Below, in pieces: positions 35,048-43,266 of a DNA stretch of 64,000 nt (within the stretch, counting starts at the first letter, position 1; each line of letters starts with the position of its first letter). The notes beneath the pieces are model-generated. The model saw nothing but the letters and a program-made list of their open reading frames with translations, made no database searches and was not told the origin of the DNA. The position numbers were made by a program, and so were the translations under genes. Source of the DNA: Salinicoccus hispanicus (lineage in GTDB: Bacteria; Bacillota; Bacilli; Staphylococcales; Salinicoccaceae); contig NZ_WUUK01000001.1 in NCBI RefSeq assembly GCF_009831115.1, forward strand, positions 248,001 through 312,000, written 5' to 3'.

Positions 35048-36757
35048 ATGAATAGAAGGTTTTTCATGTTGTTTTTTGTATTTGTATTCACTTTGATACT
35101 TGCTGCCTGTACAGATGATTCATCTGTTGATGATGCAGTGGATGAAAGCTCAGGAGGAGAAGAAACTTCTGATAATGCAGAAGGTGAAGGTCAAAGCGAG
35201 GGTGGCGAGCTGACCGTGGCAATGATGGATGATGCCGTCACGCTTGATCCTCACGGCAGTAACGATTCAGCGTCAGCCCAGGTCAGAAGAAACATATACG
35301 AGACGCTCGTACATCAGGAAGTGGATATGGCACTGGCACCTGGTCTTGCAGAGGAATGGGAAGCGACAGAAGACGATGTATGGACCTTCCAGCTGCGTGA
35401 AGGCACCACTTTCCATAACGGATCCGAATTTACAGCAGAGGATGTAAAAGCGACTCTTGATCGTGTCAGAGATACTGCAGTGGCGTCCCAAGTGGCATTT
35501 CTGTTCGAAATGATTTCTGAAGTGGAAGTAGTTGGCGACTATGAAGTGAGCCTGCGTACGGAATATCCATTTGCACCACTGCCAAGTCACCTGGCACACA
35601 ATACAGCAAGCATCATCAGCAAAGAACTCATCGATGAGGATTACCAGTCGGCATTGGATGAGGGCGGCGTTGATATGACGGCAGATGAGTACTATGAATT
35701 GCGTGAAGAAGGCGGTTCCGAGTACGACGATGTTGCTGAGAGCATCTCTGAACATATCGGTAATGTCATCGGTTCTGACGCGGATGGTACAAACCACCTG
35801 ATGTTCGAGTCACGTACAGCAGGAGATGAGACGGTACTTCAGAAATTCGAGGACTTCCAAGGTGGAGATCGCAACTTTGATACAGTGACGTTCCGTGTCA
35901 TTCCGGAAAATGGCGCACGCATGGCTGAACTTGAAACCGGCGGCATCCACGTTGCCGGAGACGTCGACTCCACAAGTGCTGTGAGAGTGGAAGAGGGAGA
36001 AGATACTGAACTTGTTGAACAGGAGTCGGTAAGGATGTCCTACCTCGGTTTCAATACCGAAAAGGAACCATTCGATGACGTCAGAGTCAGACAGGCCATT
36101 TCCTACGCCATCGATCGTGATGAAATCATCTCTGGCGTATACGATGATATGGGTATCAAAGCGGACGGACCACTGGCGCCAGATGTATGGGGCCATGATG
36201 AGAACCTTGAAGGTGTCGAATATGATATGGACCGTGCCAAGGAACTGTTGGCTGAAACGGATGTTGCAGACGGTTTCCAGACGACAATATGGGTGGATGA
36301 AGACCCTCAGATCGTCGATACAGCTGTATACATCCAGGAAAAGCTGTCCGAACTGAATATTGATGTGCAAGTCGAGCAGTTCGAGTGGGGCGCGTACCTG
36401 GATCGTACATCACAGGGTGACCACGAGATGTTCATTCTTGGCTGGACGACTGTTACGGCCGATGCGGACTATGGTCTCTACGCACTGTTCCATTCCAATA
36501 GTCACGGTGCAACAGGAAACCGTTCATTCTATTCAAATGAAGAAGTTGACACCCTTCTTGATGAAGGGCGCACAGAGCCTGAGGAAGATCCCCGATTTGA
36601 GGCATACAGCCAGGCTCAGGAAATTCTGATTGAAGAAGCACCGGCAGCCTATCTTTTCCATACGAACTTTGCCATCGGTGTCAATTCTAGCCAGGTGAGC
36701 GGTGTGGATCTCGATCCTGTCGGCAATATCAGGCTTGAAAATGTATCATTCAACTAA
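35048..36757 (+). CDS. Peptide/oligopeptide ABC transporter substrate-binding lipoprotein
   Basis: 569 residues of the SBP_bac_5 (OppA/DppA) family. The signal peptide ends in lipobox LAAC, so it is lipid-anchored on the outer face of the membrane. A very acidic Ser/Glu/Asp/Gly linker (about 22-55) follows, then the binding domain beginning GGELTVAMMDDAVTLDPH. Motifs include YETLVHQ, TFHNGSEFTAEDVKATLDRV and VRQAISYAIDRDEI. AAAGGGGG precedes the ATG. No permease or ATPase genes adjoin, so it is an orphan binding protein that may feed a transporter encoded elsewhere. Ligand (peptide, glutathione or nickel complex) cannot be decided. Confidence 0.88.
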   Translation: MNRRFFMLFFVFVFTLILAACTDDSSVDDAVDESSGGEETSDNAEGEGQSEGGELTVAMMDDAVTLDPHGSNDSASAQVRRNIYETLVHQEVDMALAPGLAEEWEATEDDVWTFQLREGTTFHNGSEFTAEDVKATLDRVRDTAVASQVAFLFEMISEVEVVGDYEVSLRTEYPFAPLPSHLAHNTASIISKELIDEDYQSALDEGGVDMTADEYYELREEGGSEYDDVAESISEHIGNVIGSDADGTNHLMFESRTAGDETVLQKFEDFQGGDRNFDTVTFRVIPENGARMAELETGGIHVAGDVDSTSAVRVEEGEDTELVEQESVRMSYLGFNTEKEPFDDVRVRQAISYAIDRDEIISGVYDDMGIKADGPLAPDVWGHDENLEGVEYDMDRAKELLAETDVADGFQTTIWVDEDPQIVDTAVYIQEKLSELNIDVQVEQFEWGAYLDRTSQGDHEMFILGWTTVTADADYGLYALFHSNSHGATGNRSFYSNEEVDTLLDEGRTEPEEDPRFEAYSQAQEILIEEAPAAYLFHTNFAIGVNSSQVSGVDLDPVGNIRLENVSFN

Positions 36758-36775
36758 TCCATAATGAACAATAAG

Positions 36776-36812
36776 AAAAAGCCTTGAGATGACATTCATC
36801 TCAAGGCTTTTT
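36776..36812. terminator. Bidirectional terminator between SBP gene and small ORF
   Basis: The long stem AAAAAGCCTTGAGATGA / TCATCTCAAGGCTTTTT with loop CAT has T on both strands. It lies between convergent genes. Confidence 0.93.
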
Positions 36813-36817
36813 CGTCG

Positions 36818-37057
36818 CTATACTTTTTCGACAACGTAACTGCGCTTTTCTGTGTAATACTTTTTGCCATCTTCCGATGTTTGTTCAAAATAGCCTTTGA
36901 ACTGATGTGTCACCTTGTATTCGCGTTCGTAATCCGCGAACAGTTCGTCCTCGTTTGATGAAAGGATCATGGCATCTGTTGTACTGATGAAGCCCTCGAG
37001 TTCCTGTGCCGTGTAGTGACTGTCCAGTTCGAGATTATGCAGATTAGAGTCGGACAT
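36818..37057 (-). CDS. Small hypothetical protein
   Basis: 79 residues, acidic and soluble, with no membrane helix or cysteine. Tyr/Lys/Glu-rich C-terminal half: KVTHQFKGYFEQTSEDGKKY then TEKRSYVVEKV, likely beta-strands. AGGAGG lies eight bases upstream of its ATG, and it shares a good terminator with the neighbouring gene, so it is probably real. I do not recognise the family. It lies divergent from the BmrCD-like exporter genes. Confidence 0.6.
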   Translation of the reverse strand: MSDSNLHNLELDSHYTAQELEGFISTTDAMILSSNEDELFADYEREYKVTHQFKGYFEQTSEDGKKYYTEKRSYVVEKV

Positions 37058-37233
37058 GAAAAAGCCTCCTGTTCAATAATATATTCAACTTTTCCCATCC
37101 CCCTGGGTACTAAACATTCATAATCGAGAGCTCAGCCAATCGTATGAAATTTTAAAATCTTCTGTTGTTGATTATTTCATATTTCGAAACATATGGTAGA
37201 ATTTAAAAGAATATGACAACAAGGAGGATCGCA

Positions 37234-39009
37234 ATGAAGGTTTTTAAGAAAATGGGATGGTTTTTCAAGCGCGAGTGGCGCAGCTACACATTAGGAGTCA
37301 TCATGCTGATTCTGGTAGCACTCCTGGAACTTGTACCACCGCAGGTCATCGGCTGGGTCATCGACCGCATCACCCAGGAGACGCTGACCGGCAATCTGCT
37401 CATGTGGTATATTCTGCTGCTAGTTGCTGTGGCTATTCTGACATACATATTCAGGTATTTCTGGCGCATCATGATATTCGGGGCCAGCTACCGGCTCGGC
37501 AGAATACTGCGCTCAAGGCTCTACCGCAAGTATTCCGAAATGAGCCCGGCGTTCTATCAGAAGCGGCGGACAGGAGACCTCATGGCACACGCGACAAATG
37601 ATATCCAAGCAGTGCAGTCGACAGCCGGAGCTGGTATTCTGACCATTGCGGATTCCCTGATTACGGGCGGGGCAGTGCTCATTACAATGGCGATTACGAT
37701 CAGTCCGGAGCTGACACTGCTTGCCATGATTCCACTGCCGTTCATGGTCATACTAACAAGCTACTACGGCAAGCTTCTCAACCGTGGCTTCAAAAAGGCT
37801 CAGGCTGCCTTCAGCATGCTGAACGATAAGACGCAGGAGAGCATATCGGGGATCAAAGTGACGAAAACATTCGGCTACGAACAGAGCGACCAGGCAGATT
37901 TTCGGAAAATGAGTGATGATGTCGTCGAGAAGAATCTCAAGGTATCGAAAGTGGATGCACTATTTGATCCGACCATCATGACCATCATCGGTGCCAGCTA
38001 CTTCATATCCATATTCTATGGTGCACGGATGGTACTGGATGATACGATTTCAATCGGTGAACTGGTCACTTTCACGACGTACCTCGGCATGATGGTGTGG
38101 CCGCTGCTCGCACTCGGCTGGTTCTTCAACCTGGTGCAGCGGGGCAGTGCCTCCTATGATCGTATCCAGGAGATAATGGATACGAGAAATCAGGTCGGCG
38201 TCGACTATAAGATAGAAGACCAGCCTGAGGGAGACATCACTTTCGATCTCGGTGCATTCAACTTCCCGGATGACGAGTCGGATGGATTGAGGGATGTGCG
38301 ATTCACAATCGAAAAAGGGACGACGGTCGGCATCGTCGGCAGAACGGGATCTGGCAAAAGTGCCCTGATCCGGCTGCTGCTGCGTGAATTCGATACAGTC
38401 AATCCGGAAGATATCAAGTATGGCGAACATCCCCTGCGCGACTATGAGATCAGCAATCTCAGAAGACAGTTCGGCTATGTGCCGCAGGACCACTTCCTGT
38501 TCTCTACATCAATTCAGAACAACATCGCCTTCAGCAATCCTGAAATTGAAAAAGAAGAGATATATCATGCGGCAAGACTGAGTCATGTCCATGAAGATAT
38601 CAAAGGGTTCACAGAAGGCTACGAAACGGTTGTCGGAGAGCGGGGTGTGTCCGTTTCCGGTGGTCAGAAGCAGCGCATCTCCATTGCACGTGCTCTGATC
38701 ATGGATCCCGAAGTGCTGATTCTGGATGATTCCCTGTCTGCGGTCGATGCTGAAACTGAGGAACAGATTCTCACCAATCTGCAGAACAGCCGCGCAGGCA
38801 AGACAAATATCATCACAGCACACCGTATGAGTGCCGTCAGTCATGCCGATCTCATCATTGTCATGGACAATGGCACCGTCATCGAACACGGAAACCACCG
38901 TGAACTGATGAATCAGGGTGGCTGGTATCATGAAACCTATAACACCCAGGCATTGCGTGATGCACTCGAGAGCTCCCTCGATGATCTCGTTCTGAAGGAG
39001 GAAAAATAG
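37234..39009 (+). CDS. BmrC-like heterodimeric ABC exporter subunit (degenerate site)
   Basis: 591 residues, similar over its length to B. subtilis BmrC (YheI): KKMGWFFK at the start, RTGDLMAHATNDIQAVQ, GYVPQDHFLFS and ILDDSLSAVDAETE. Walker A is GRTGSGKSA and the signature VSGGQ is functional, but the Walker B catalytic residue is Asp instead of Glu. The H-loop His is kept (TAHRM). The ATG at 37234 has AAGGAGG upstream. The second subunit starts directly after its stop. BmrCD exports several drugs in B. subtilis. A TTTCGAAA palindrome (37182-37189) lies upstream; no BmrB-type leader peptide was recognised. Confidence 0.9.
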   Translation: MKVFKKMGWFFKREWRSYTLGVIMLILVALLELVPPQVIGWVIDRITQETLTGNLLMWYILLLVAVAILTYIFRYFWRIMIFGASYRLGRILRSRLYRKYSEMSPAFYQKRRTGDLMAHATNDIQAVQSTAGAGILTIADSLITGGAVLITMAITISPELTLLAMIPLPFMVILTSYYGKLLNRGFKKAQAAFSMLNDKTQESISGIKVTKTFGYEQSDQADFRKMSDDVVEKNLKVSKVDALFDPTIMTIIGASYFISIFYGARMVLDDTISIGELVTFTTYLGMMVWPLLALGWFFNLVQRGSASYDRIQEIMDTRNQVGVDYKIEDQPEGDITFDLGAFNFPDDESDGLRDVRFTIEKGTTVGIVGRTGSGKSALIRLLLREFDTVNPEDIKYGEHPLRDYEISNLRRQFGYVPQDHFLFSTSIQNNIAFSNPEIEKEEIYHAARLSHVHEDIKGFTEGYETVVGERGVSVSGGQKQRISIARALIMDPEVLILDDSLSAVDAETEEQILTNLQNSRAGKTNIITAHRMSAVSHADLIIVMDNGTVIEHGNHRELMNQGGWYHETYNTQALRDALESSLDDLVLKEEK

Positions 39010-40782
39010 ATGGAAAACAACCAGTTCAATCTCTCTTTCAATGATCAGAAGACAGTGCTCCTGAGACTGATGAAGTATACACTGCCTTTCAAGGGCATCC
39101 TGACGATCGGGTTCATCATGCTGATCATTTCGACCATCACCGGTGTCGCGACACCTTACCTGGTCATGATATTCATAGATGACTACTTGACGCCCGGCGT
39201 GTTTCCAGAGTCCGAGATCATGTGGCTCGTCATCGCCTTTCTGGCAGTCCAGCTGATCGGCGCGATTACCACCTATATGCAGATCTACCTGTTCCAGTAC
39301 CTGGCATTCAAGGTCATCCAGCAGCTCAGGATCGATGCCTTCGATAAGATCGGCAGGCTTGGCATGCGGTACTTCGACAAGGTGCCGGGCGGCAGTGTCG
39401 TGTCACGAATCACCAATGATACGGAGGCCATCGTCGAAATGTTCATCGGAGTGCTCGCTACATTCCTGATGGCGTTCTTCATGGTCATATCAAGCTTCAT
39501 CATGATGTTCGTCCTGAATGTCAGACTTGCGCTCATGGCGCTTGTATTCATGCCGGTCATCGTGCTGGTCCTGGCCGTATACCGCAAGTACTCGGCGAAC
39601 TTCTTCTCCCATGCAAGGCAATTGCTCAGTGATCTGAACGCCAAGCTGGCAGAATCGATCGAAGGGATGAAGATCATCCAGGTGTTCAACCAGGAGAACC
39701 GTCTGAGCAATGAGTTCAACGAAATCAATGAAATGCACTATAAATACAATATGAAAAATGTCAGACTTGATGGTCTGCTGCTCAGGCCCGCCATCAGCAT
39801 GATTTCTGTCCTGGCCATTGCACTCATTCTCGGCTATTTCGGACTGCTCAGCTTTGAATCCACTGTCACTGCCGGTGTCATATTCGCCTTCATCCAGTAC
39901 ATGGAACGATTTTTCGAGCCGCTCAGCCAGGTCAGTCAGAATCTGAACATCTTCCAGCAGGCACTTGTTTCAGCAAGCCGTGTATTCACACTGATGGATG
40001 ATGACCGCATCGAGCCGGCACAGTCCGAAGATGCTGCTTCAAAAGTGACGGACGGCCATATCGAGTTCAGAAATGTCACTTTCAGCTATGATGGCAGTAC
40101 GGAGGTTCTAAAGGACATCTCATTCACAGCAAGACCTGGTGAGACCGTTGCTCTTGTCGGCCATACCGGCTCGGGCAAGAGTTCCATCATCAACCTGTTC
40201 ATGCGTTTCTACGAGTTCGAGCAAGGGGATATACTGGTGGATGGCCATTCCATCAAGCAGATTCCAAAGCAGGAATTGAAGGAGAAGGTCGGTCTCGTAC
40301 TGCAGGATCCATTCATCTTCTATGGCACCATCGAGTCGAACATCAGGCTCTATCATCCAGCAATGACCTTTGAACAGGTCAAGGCAGCGGCAGAATTCGT
40401 CTACGCTGACAAGTTCATATCAAAGCTGCCGGGTGACTATAGCCATAAGGTGATCGAAAAGGGCAGTGCCTTCTCAAGCGGAGAGCGTCAGCTCCTCGCC
40501 TTCGCACGCACCATGGCAATCGATCCGAAAGTGCTGATTCTTGATGAGGCAACAGCCAATATCGACTCCGAGACGGAGGAGCAGATCCAGCATTCTCTTG
40601 AGAGGATGCGCAGAGGCAGGACAACACTGGCCATCGCCCACCGGCTGTCGACCATCCAGGACGCAGACCAGATTCTCGTTCTCAATAAGGGTGAAATTGT
40701 GGAGCAGGGCACACATGATTCACTGATCCGCTACGGTGGCATCTATCATAAAATGTACCAGCTTCAGAACGGACAGCAGTAA
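39010..40782 (+). CDS. BmrD-like heterodimeric ABC exporter subunit (catalytic)
   Basis: 590 residues, partner of the preceding gene. The membrane domain is at about 25-320. The nucleotide-binding domain has Walker A GHTGSGKSS, VLQDPFIF, Walker B LILDEATANIDSE with catalytic Glu, and H-loop IAHRL. The signature is degenerate (FSSGE instead of LSGGQ). Together the two subunits make one canonical and one degenerate ATP site. ATG 39010 immediately follows the upstream TAG, with AAGGAGG inside the end of the first gene. Confidence 0.9.
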   Translation: MENNQFNLSFNDQKTVLLRLMKYTLPFKGILTIGFIMLIISTITGVATPYLVMIFIDDYLTPGVFPESEIMWLVIAFLAVQLIGAITTYMQIYLFQYLAFKVIQQLRIDAFDKIGRLGMRYFDKVPGGSVVSRITNDTEAIVEMFIGVLATFLMAFFMVISSFIMMFVLNVRLALMALVFMPVIVLVLAVYRKYSANFFSHARQLLSDLNAKLAESIEGMKIIQVFNQENRLSNEFNEINEMHYKYNMKNVRLDGLLLRPAISMISVLAIALILGYFGLLSFESTVTAGVIFAFIQYMERFFEPLSQVSQNLNIFQQALVSASRVFTLMDDDRIEPAQSEDAASKVTDGHIEFRNVTFSYDGSTEVLKDISFTARPGETVALVGHTGSGKSSIINLFMRFYEFEQGDILVDGHSIKQIPKQELKEKVGLVLQDPFIFYGTIESNIRLYHPAMTFEQVKAAAEFVYADKFISKLPGDYSHKVIEKGSAFSSGERQLLAFARTMAIDPKVLILDEATANIDSETEEQIQHSLERMRRGRTTLAIAHRLSTIQDADQILVLNKGEIVEQGTHDSLIRYGGIYHKMYQLQNGQQ

Positions 40783-40871
40783 ATGTCATAGAAAGTTCTA
40801 AAATAATAGCTTAATGTATGCATGTACCTCCATCATGTCTGTTAGAATGACATCTGAATGGAGGTATTTCT

Positions 40872-41576
40872 ATGGGTAGCGAAGTCACTTTTCTCCTCGC
40901 ATTCGGAGCCGGCGTACTGAGTTTCGTCTCACCGTGCGTACTTCCGGTTTTCCCAGCGTTCATCTCCTATATAACAGGGATGAGCTATAATGAAGTTGAA
41001 AGTCAGAAATTCAATTTCCGTGCAATTCTTCATACATTATTCTTTCTAGTCGGTTTCAGTCTTATCTATATTGCGCTCGGATTCGGTACGGCATTCTTTG
41101 GCGGCCTGTTCATCGAGCATTCAAATCTGATCCGTCAGCTCGGCGCGATACTGATCGTTATATTCGGGCTGATCGTCACAGGTGTGCTCAACTTCGATTT
41201 TCTGATGAAGGACAGGAAAGTCCATTTTAAAAATAGGCCATCCGGCTTCATCGGCTCCATCCTGATCGGCATGGCATTCGGTGCCGGCTGGACACCGTGC
41301 AATGGCCCGATCATCGGTGCCATATTCGCCATGAGTGCAACCGAGCCGAATAATGCACTGATGCTGATGGTCGTATACTGCCTCGGTTTCGGAGTACCTT
41401 TCTTCACATTGAGCTTCTTCGTGTCGAGAACCAGGTGGATGTTGAAGTACTCGAACCATATCATGAAAGCCGGCGGAATCGTCATGATTCTGATGGGTAT
41501 ATTGCTCTATTTTGATGGCCTGACACAGATCATCATCTGGCTGCAGCCGCTCTTCGGCGATTTCCAGGGGTTCTGA
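40872..41576 (+). CDS. ccdA: Thiol-disulfide transporter CcdA (DsbD-like membrane protein)
   Basis: 234 residues, six membrane helices. The two redox cysteines are in SPCVLPVFPAF (helix 1) and GWTPCNGPIIG (helix 4), the pair that carries electrons across the membrane. CcdA keeps extracytoplasmic thiol proteins reduced for cytochrome c maturation and related processes. GGAGG lies upstream of the ATG. It is followed after two bases by ccdC; the SCO1-like protein further on may be a functional relative. Confidence 0.95.
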   Translation: MGSEVTFLLAFGAGVLSFVSPCVLPVFPAFISYITGMSYNEVESQKFNFRAILHTLFFLVGFSLIYIALGFGTAFFGGLFIEHSNLIRQLGAILIVIFGLIVTGVLNFDFLMKDRKVHFKNRPSGFIGSILIGMAFGAGWTPCNGPIIGAIFAMSATEPNNALMLMVVYCLGFGVPFFTLSFFVSRTRWMLKYSNHIMKAGGIVMILMGILLYFDGLTQIIIWLQPLFGDFQGF

Positions 41577-41578
41577 TC

Positions 41579-42064
41579 ATGAGTATCGAAAGCATACTGT
41601 TCACTGCCGCCTCCATCATGGCGGTCATCATGGGACTCATTGCAGTTTTCGTCAGGCAGAAGGCGGCCAAACGGCCGCTGACACTGCCTAAAATCATCAT
41701 TCCGCCGGTCATGATGTCGACCGGTGCACTGATGTATGTATTTCCGTACTTCAGGCTGACGCCATTTGAAATCGGAGAAGCGATTGTCATGGGTCTGATC
41801 TTCTCGATTGTACTCGTCGTCACCACCCGCTACGAAGAGAAGGATGGCAGACTCTATGTCAGACAGTCCAGAATGTTCCCGGTCATACTGATCGGCCTTC
41901 TCGTCCTGAGAATCATATTAAAAGCAATACTCTCCCTGAGCATTTCACCGGGAGAGATTGGTGGCATGTTCTTCCTTCTGGCGTTCGTCATGATCGTCGT
42001 CTGGAGGATATCGATGTTCATCCACCTGCAGACATTCAATAAGCAGCAGATCAAGTCACTTTGA
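41579..42064 (+). CDS. ccdC: CcdC-family membrane protein (YneJ)
   Basis: 161 residues with four or five membrane helices; matches the CcdC/DUF1453 family (KLTLPKIIIPP-like segment LTLPKIIIPPVMMSTGALMY, conserved Arg in TTRYEEKDGRLYVRQS). In B. subtilis yneJ (ccdC) lies near ccdA; its exact role is not settled. AGGGG lies in the end of ccdA. Its stop codon lies inside a terminator stem shared with the opposing gene. Confidence 0.85.
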   Translation: MSIESILFTAASIMAVIMGLIAVFVRQKAAKRPLTLPKIIIPPVMMSTGALMYVFPYFRLTPFEIGEAIVMGLIFSIVLVVTTRYEEKDGRLYVRQSRMFPVILIGLLVLRIILKAILSLSISPGEIGGMFFLLAFVMIVVWRISMFIHLQTFNKQQIKSL

Positions 42065-42082
42065 TCTGCTGCTTATTTTTTC
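42039..42082. terminator. Shared terminator embedded in both gene ends
   Basis: A 16-bp perfect stem, ATAAGCAGCAGATCAA (42039-42054) and its complement (42061-42076), with loop GTCACT. It contains the ccdC stop (42062-42064) and, in the loop, the stop of the opposing DUF2621 gene (42056-42058). T follows on the + strand to 42082. Confidence 0.9.
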
Positions 42083-42550
42083 TGTCTGTTCAAATATGGA
42101 GAATTTCTGCTTTTCATCATCTGCATACTGGAAGAGATCCTCGTACGGCGTGTAGTCGATTTCGAGTTCATTCAGCTTCTTCTTCATGAACTTATGATCC
42201 CTTTTCGGGGTCGCGATGATATAGCCCTTCATGATGTGGTCGAGTGTAATGTCATCTGCGCCTTCATCGAGCGCAATCTTTGATATGCGGCCGGCAATCC
42301 GTTCCTTGGCTACGTCCCTGAATATCTCGGGGACCGGCATGACCAGTTCATTCAGCAGATTTCTTGCCTCGTCGTTCCACAGGGGCAGTGCCCGGTCGAT
42401 GTACAGGTCCTGCCAATCCAGTTCACTGTATCCGTCCTCTTTAGGCATGCGTTTCAGAAACTTCCGGAACATGAAATATCCGCCGATGATCATAAGACCC
42501 AGCATGACGAAAGTCCATAGCGCAATGAGCCACATGATTATATCGTTCAT
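42056..42550 (-). CDS. DUF2621 membrane-anchored protein (YneK-like)
   Basis: 164 residues: one N-terminal membrane helix (IIMWLIALWTFVMLGLMIIGGYFMF) and a soluble C-terminal domain with LPLWNDEARNLLNELVMPVPEIFRD (in part), KERIAGRISKIA and GYIIATPKRDHKFMKKKL. This is the DUF2621/YneK family, adjacent to ccd genes in B. subtilis as well. The soluble part resembles a proto-chlorophyllide-reductase-like helical (PCP_red) region, which is only a loose resemblance. It is convergent with ccdC and overlaps it by nine bases. Confidence 0.82.
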   Translation of the reverse strand: MNDIIMWLIALWTFVMLGLMIIGGYFMFRKFLKRMPKEDGYSELDWQDLYIDRALPLWNDEARNLLNELVMPVPEIFRDVAKERIAGRISKIALDEGADDITLDHIMKGYIIATPKRDHKFMKKKLNELEIDYTPYEDLFQYADDEKQKFSIFEQTEKISSRSK

Positions 42551-42640
42551 TCCCTCACCTCCCAGTCATTATAGAAAATATATATTCGATTGTCCATCGA
42601 ATCATTTGTGACGATATATAGGGTGAAGGAGGTGAAAGCC

Positions 42641-42841
42641 ATGCTTAAGAGTACAAACGCAAAGTTCTATTTCTTTGAAGCGGATGAGAGCGGTAAGGAA
42701 AAACTCCGTTTCAGATCCGTCAGAAACCTGGATACGACGTCAACAGACGAAGCCATCAATACACTGGCAAGCATCTATCAGAACCTGACGAATGATGTGT
42801 ATCCGATTGTCGAGAAAGAACAGACCTACGTCATCAACTAA
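42641..42841 (+). CDS. DUF1659 protein
   Basis: 66 residues. KAKFYF-like start NAKFYFFEADESGKEKLRFRSVRNLD, then TSTDEAINTLASIYQNLT and a final beta-strand, the DUF1659 pattern. AAGGAGGTGA lies before the ATG at 42641. It is the first of three tiny genes of unknown function (DUF1659, DUF2922, YvrJ), an association seen across Bacillaceae. No biochemical role is known to me. Confidence 0.85.
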   Translation: MLKSTNAKFYFFEADESGKEKLRFRSVRNLDTTSTDEAINTLASIYQNLTNDVYPIVEKEQTYVIN

Positions 42842-42862
42842 TAATGAAAAGGAGGAAGAAAA

Positions 42863-43075
42863 ATGACCAAGAAGCTTGTAATTGTATTCGACACGGATCT
42901 AAGCCGCCGTTTCACACTCACAATCAATAATCCGAAAGAAGATCTGACTGAAGCGACACTTGTGGCTGAAGCGGAGCGACTCATCGAGTTGGGCGTCCTC
43001 GCACCGATGCAGGGTAGACCGGTATCCGTGCATTCGGCGAAGATTGTAGAGCAGAACGTTACAGAGATCATCTAG
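42863..43075 (+). CDS. DUF2922 protein
   Basis: 70 residues: KKLVIVFDTDLSRRFTLTINNPKEDLTE, followed by a helix (ATLVAEAERLIELGVL) and strands ending NVTEII. This matches DUF2922. AAAAGGAGG precedes the ATG. It looks like a compact alpha/beta protein resembling DUF1659 in layout (strand-strand-helix-strand), so the two neighbours may form a pair (inference). Confidence 0.85.
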   Translation: MTKKLVIVFDTDLSRRFTLTINNPKEDLTEATLVAEAERLIELGVLAPMQGRPVSVHSAKIVEQNVTEII

Positions 43076-43077
43076 CA

Positions 43078-43197
43078 ATGGAATGGGTAACACTGGTCAG
43101 CGATGTTGGATTTCCGGCTGTGATCACATTCTTTCTGCTCCATCGTATGGAGCAGAAACTGGATGACCTCATCATATCCATCAGGCAGCTGCACTGA
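43078..43197 (+). CDS. YvrJ-family micro-protein
   Basis: 39 residues: MEWVTLVSDVGFPAVITFFL, then LHRMEQKLDDLIISIRQLH. One membrane helix and a short amphipathic C-terminal helix, as in the YvrJ family. The ATG is two bases after the DUF2922 stop and shares its operon; a strong terminator follows at once. Too short for routine ORF cut-offs. Confidence 0.8.
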   Translation: MEWVTLVSDVGFPAVITFFLLHRMEQKLDDLIISIRQLH

Positions 43198-43201
43198 AAA
43201 A

Positions 43202-43235
43202 AACCATCCCCAAATTTACTTGGGGATGGTTTTTC
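43202..43235 (+). terminator. Terminator after the DUF1659-DUF2922-YvrJ trio
   Basis: The stem AACCATCCCCAA / TTGGGGATGGTT with loop ATTTAC is followed by TTTTC. Confidence 0.93.
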
Positions 43236-43266
43236 TTGTATAATCATATTCAATGAGGTGGTTTAA

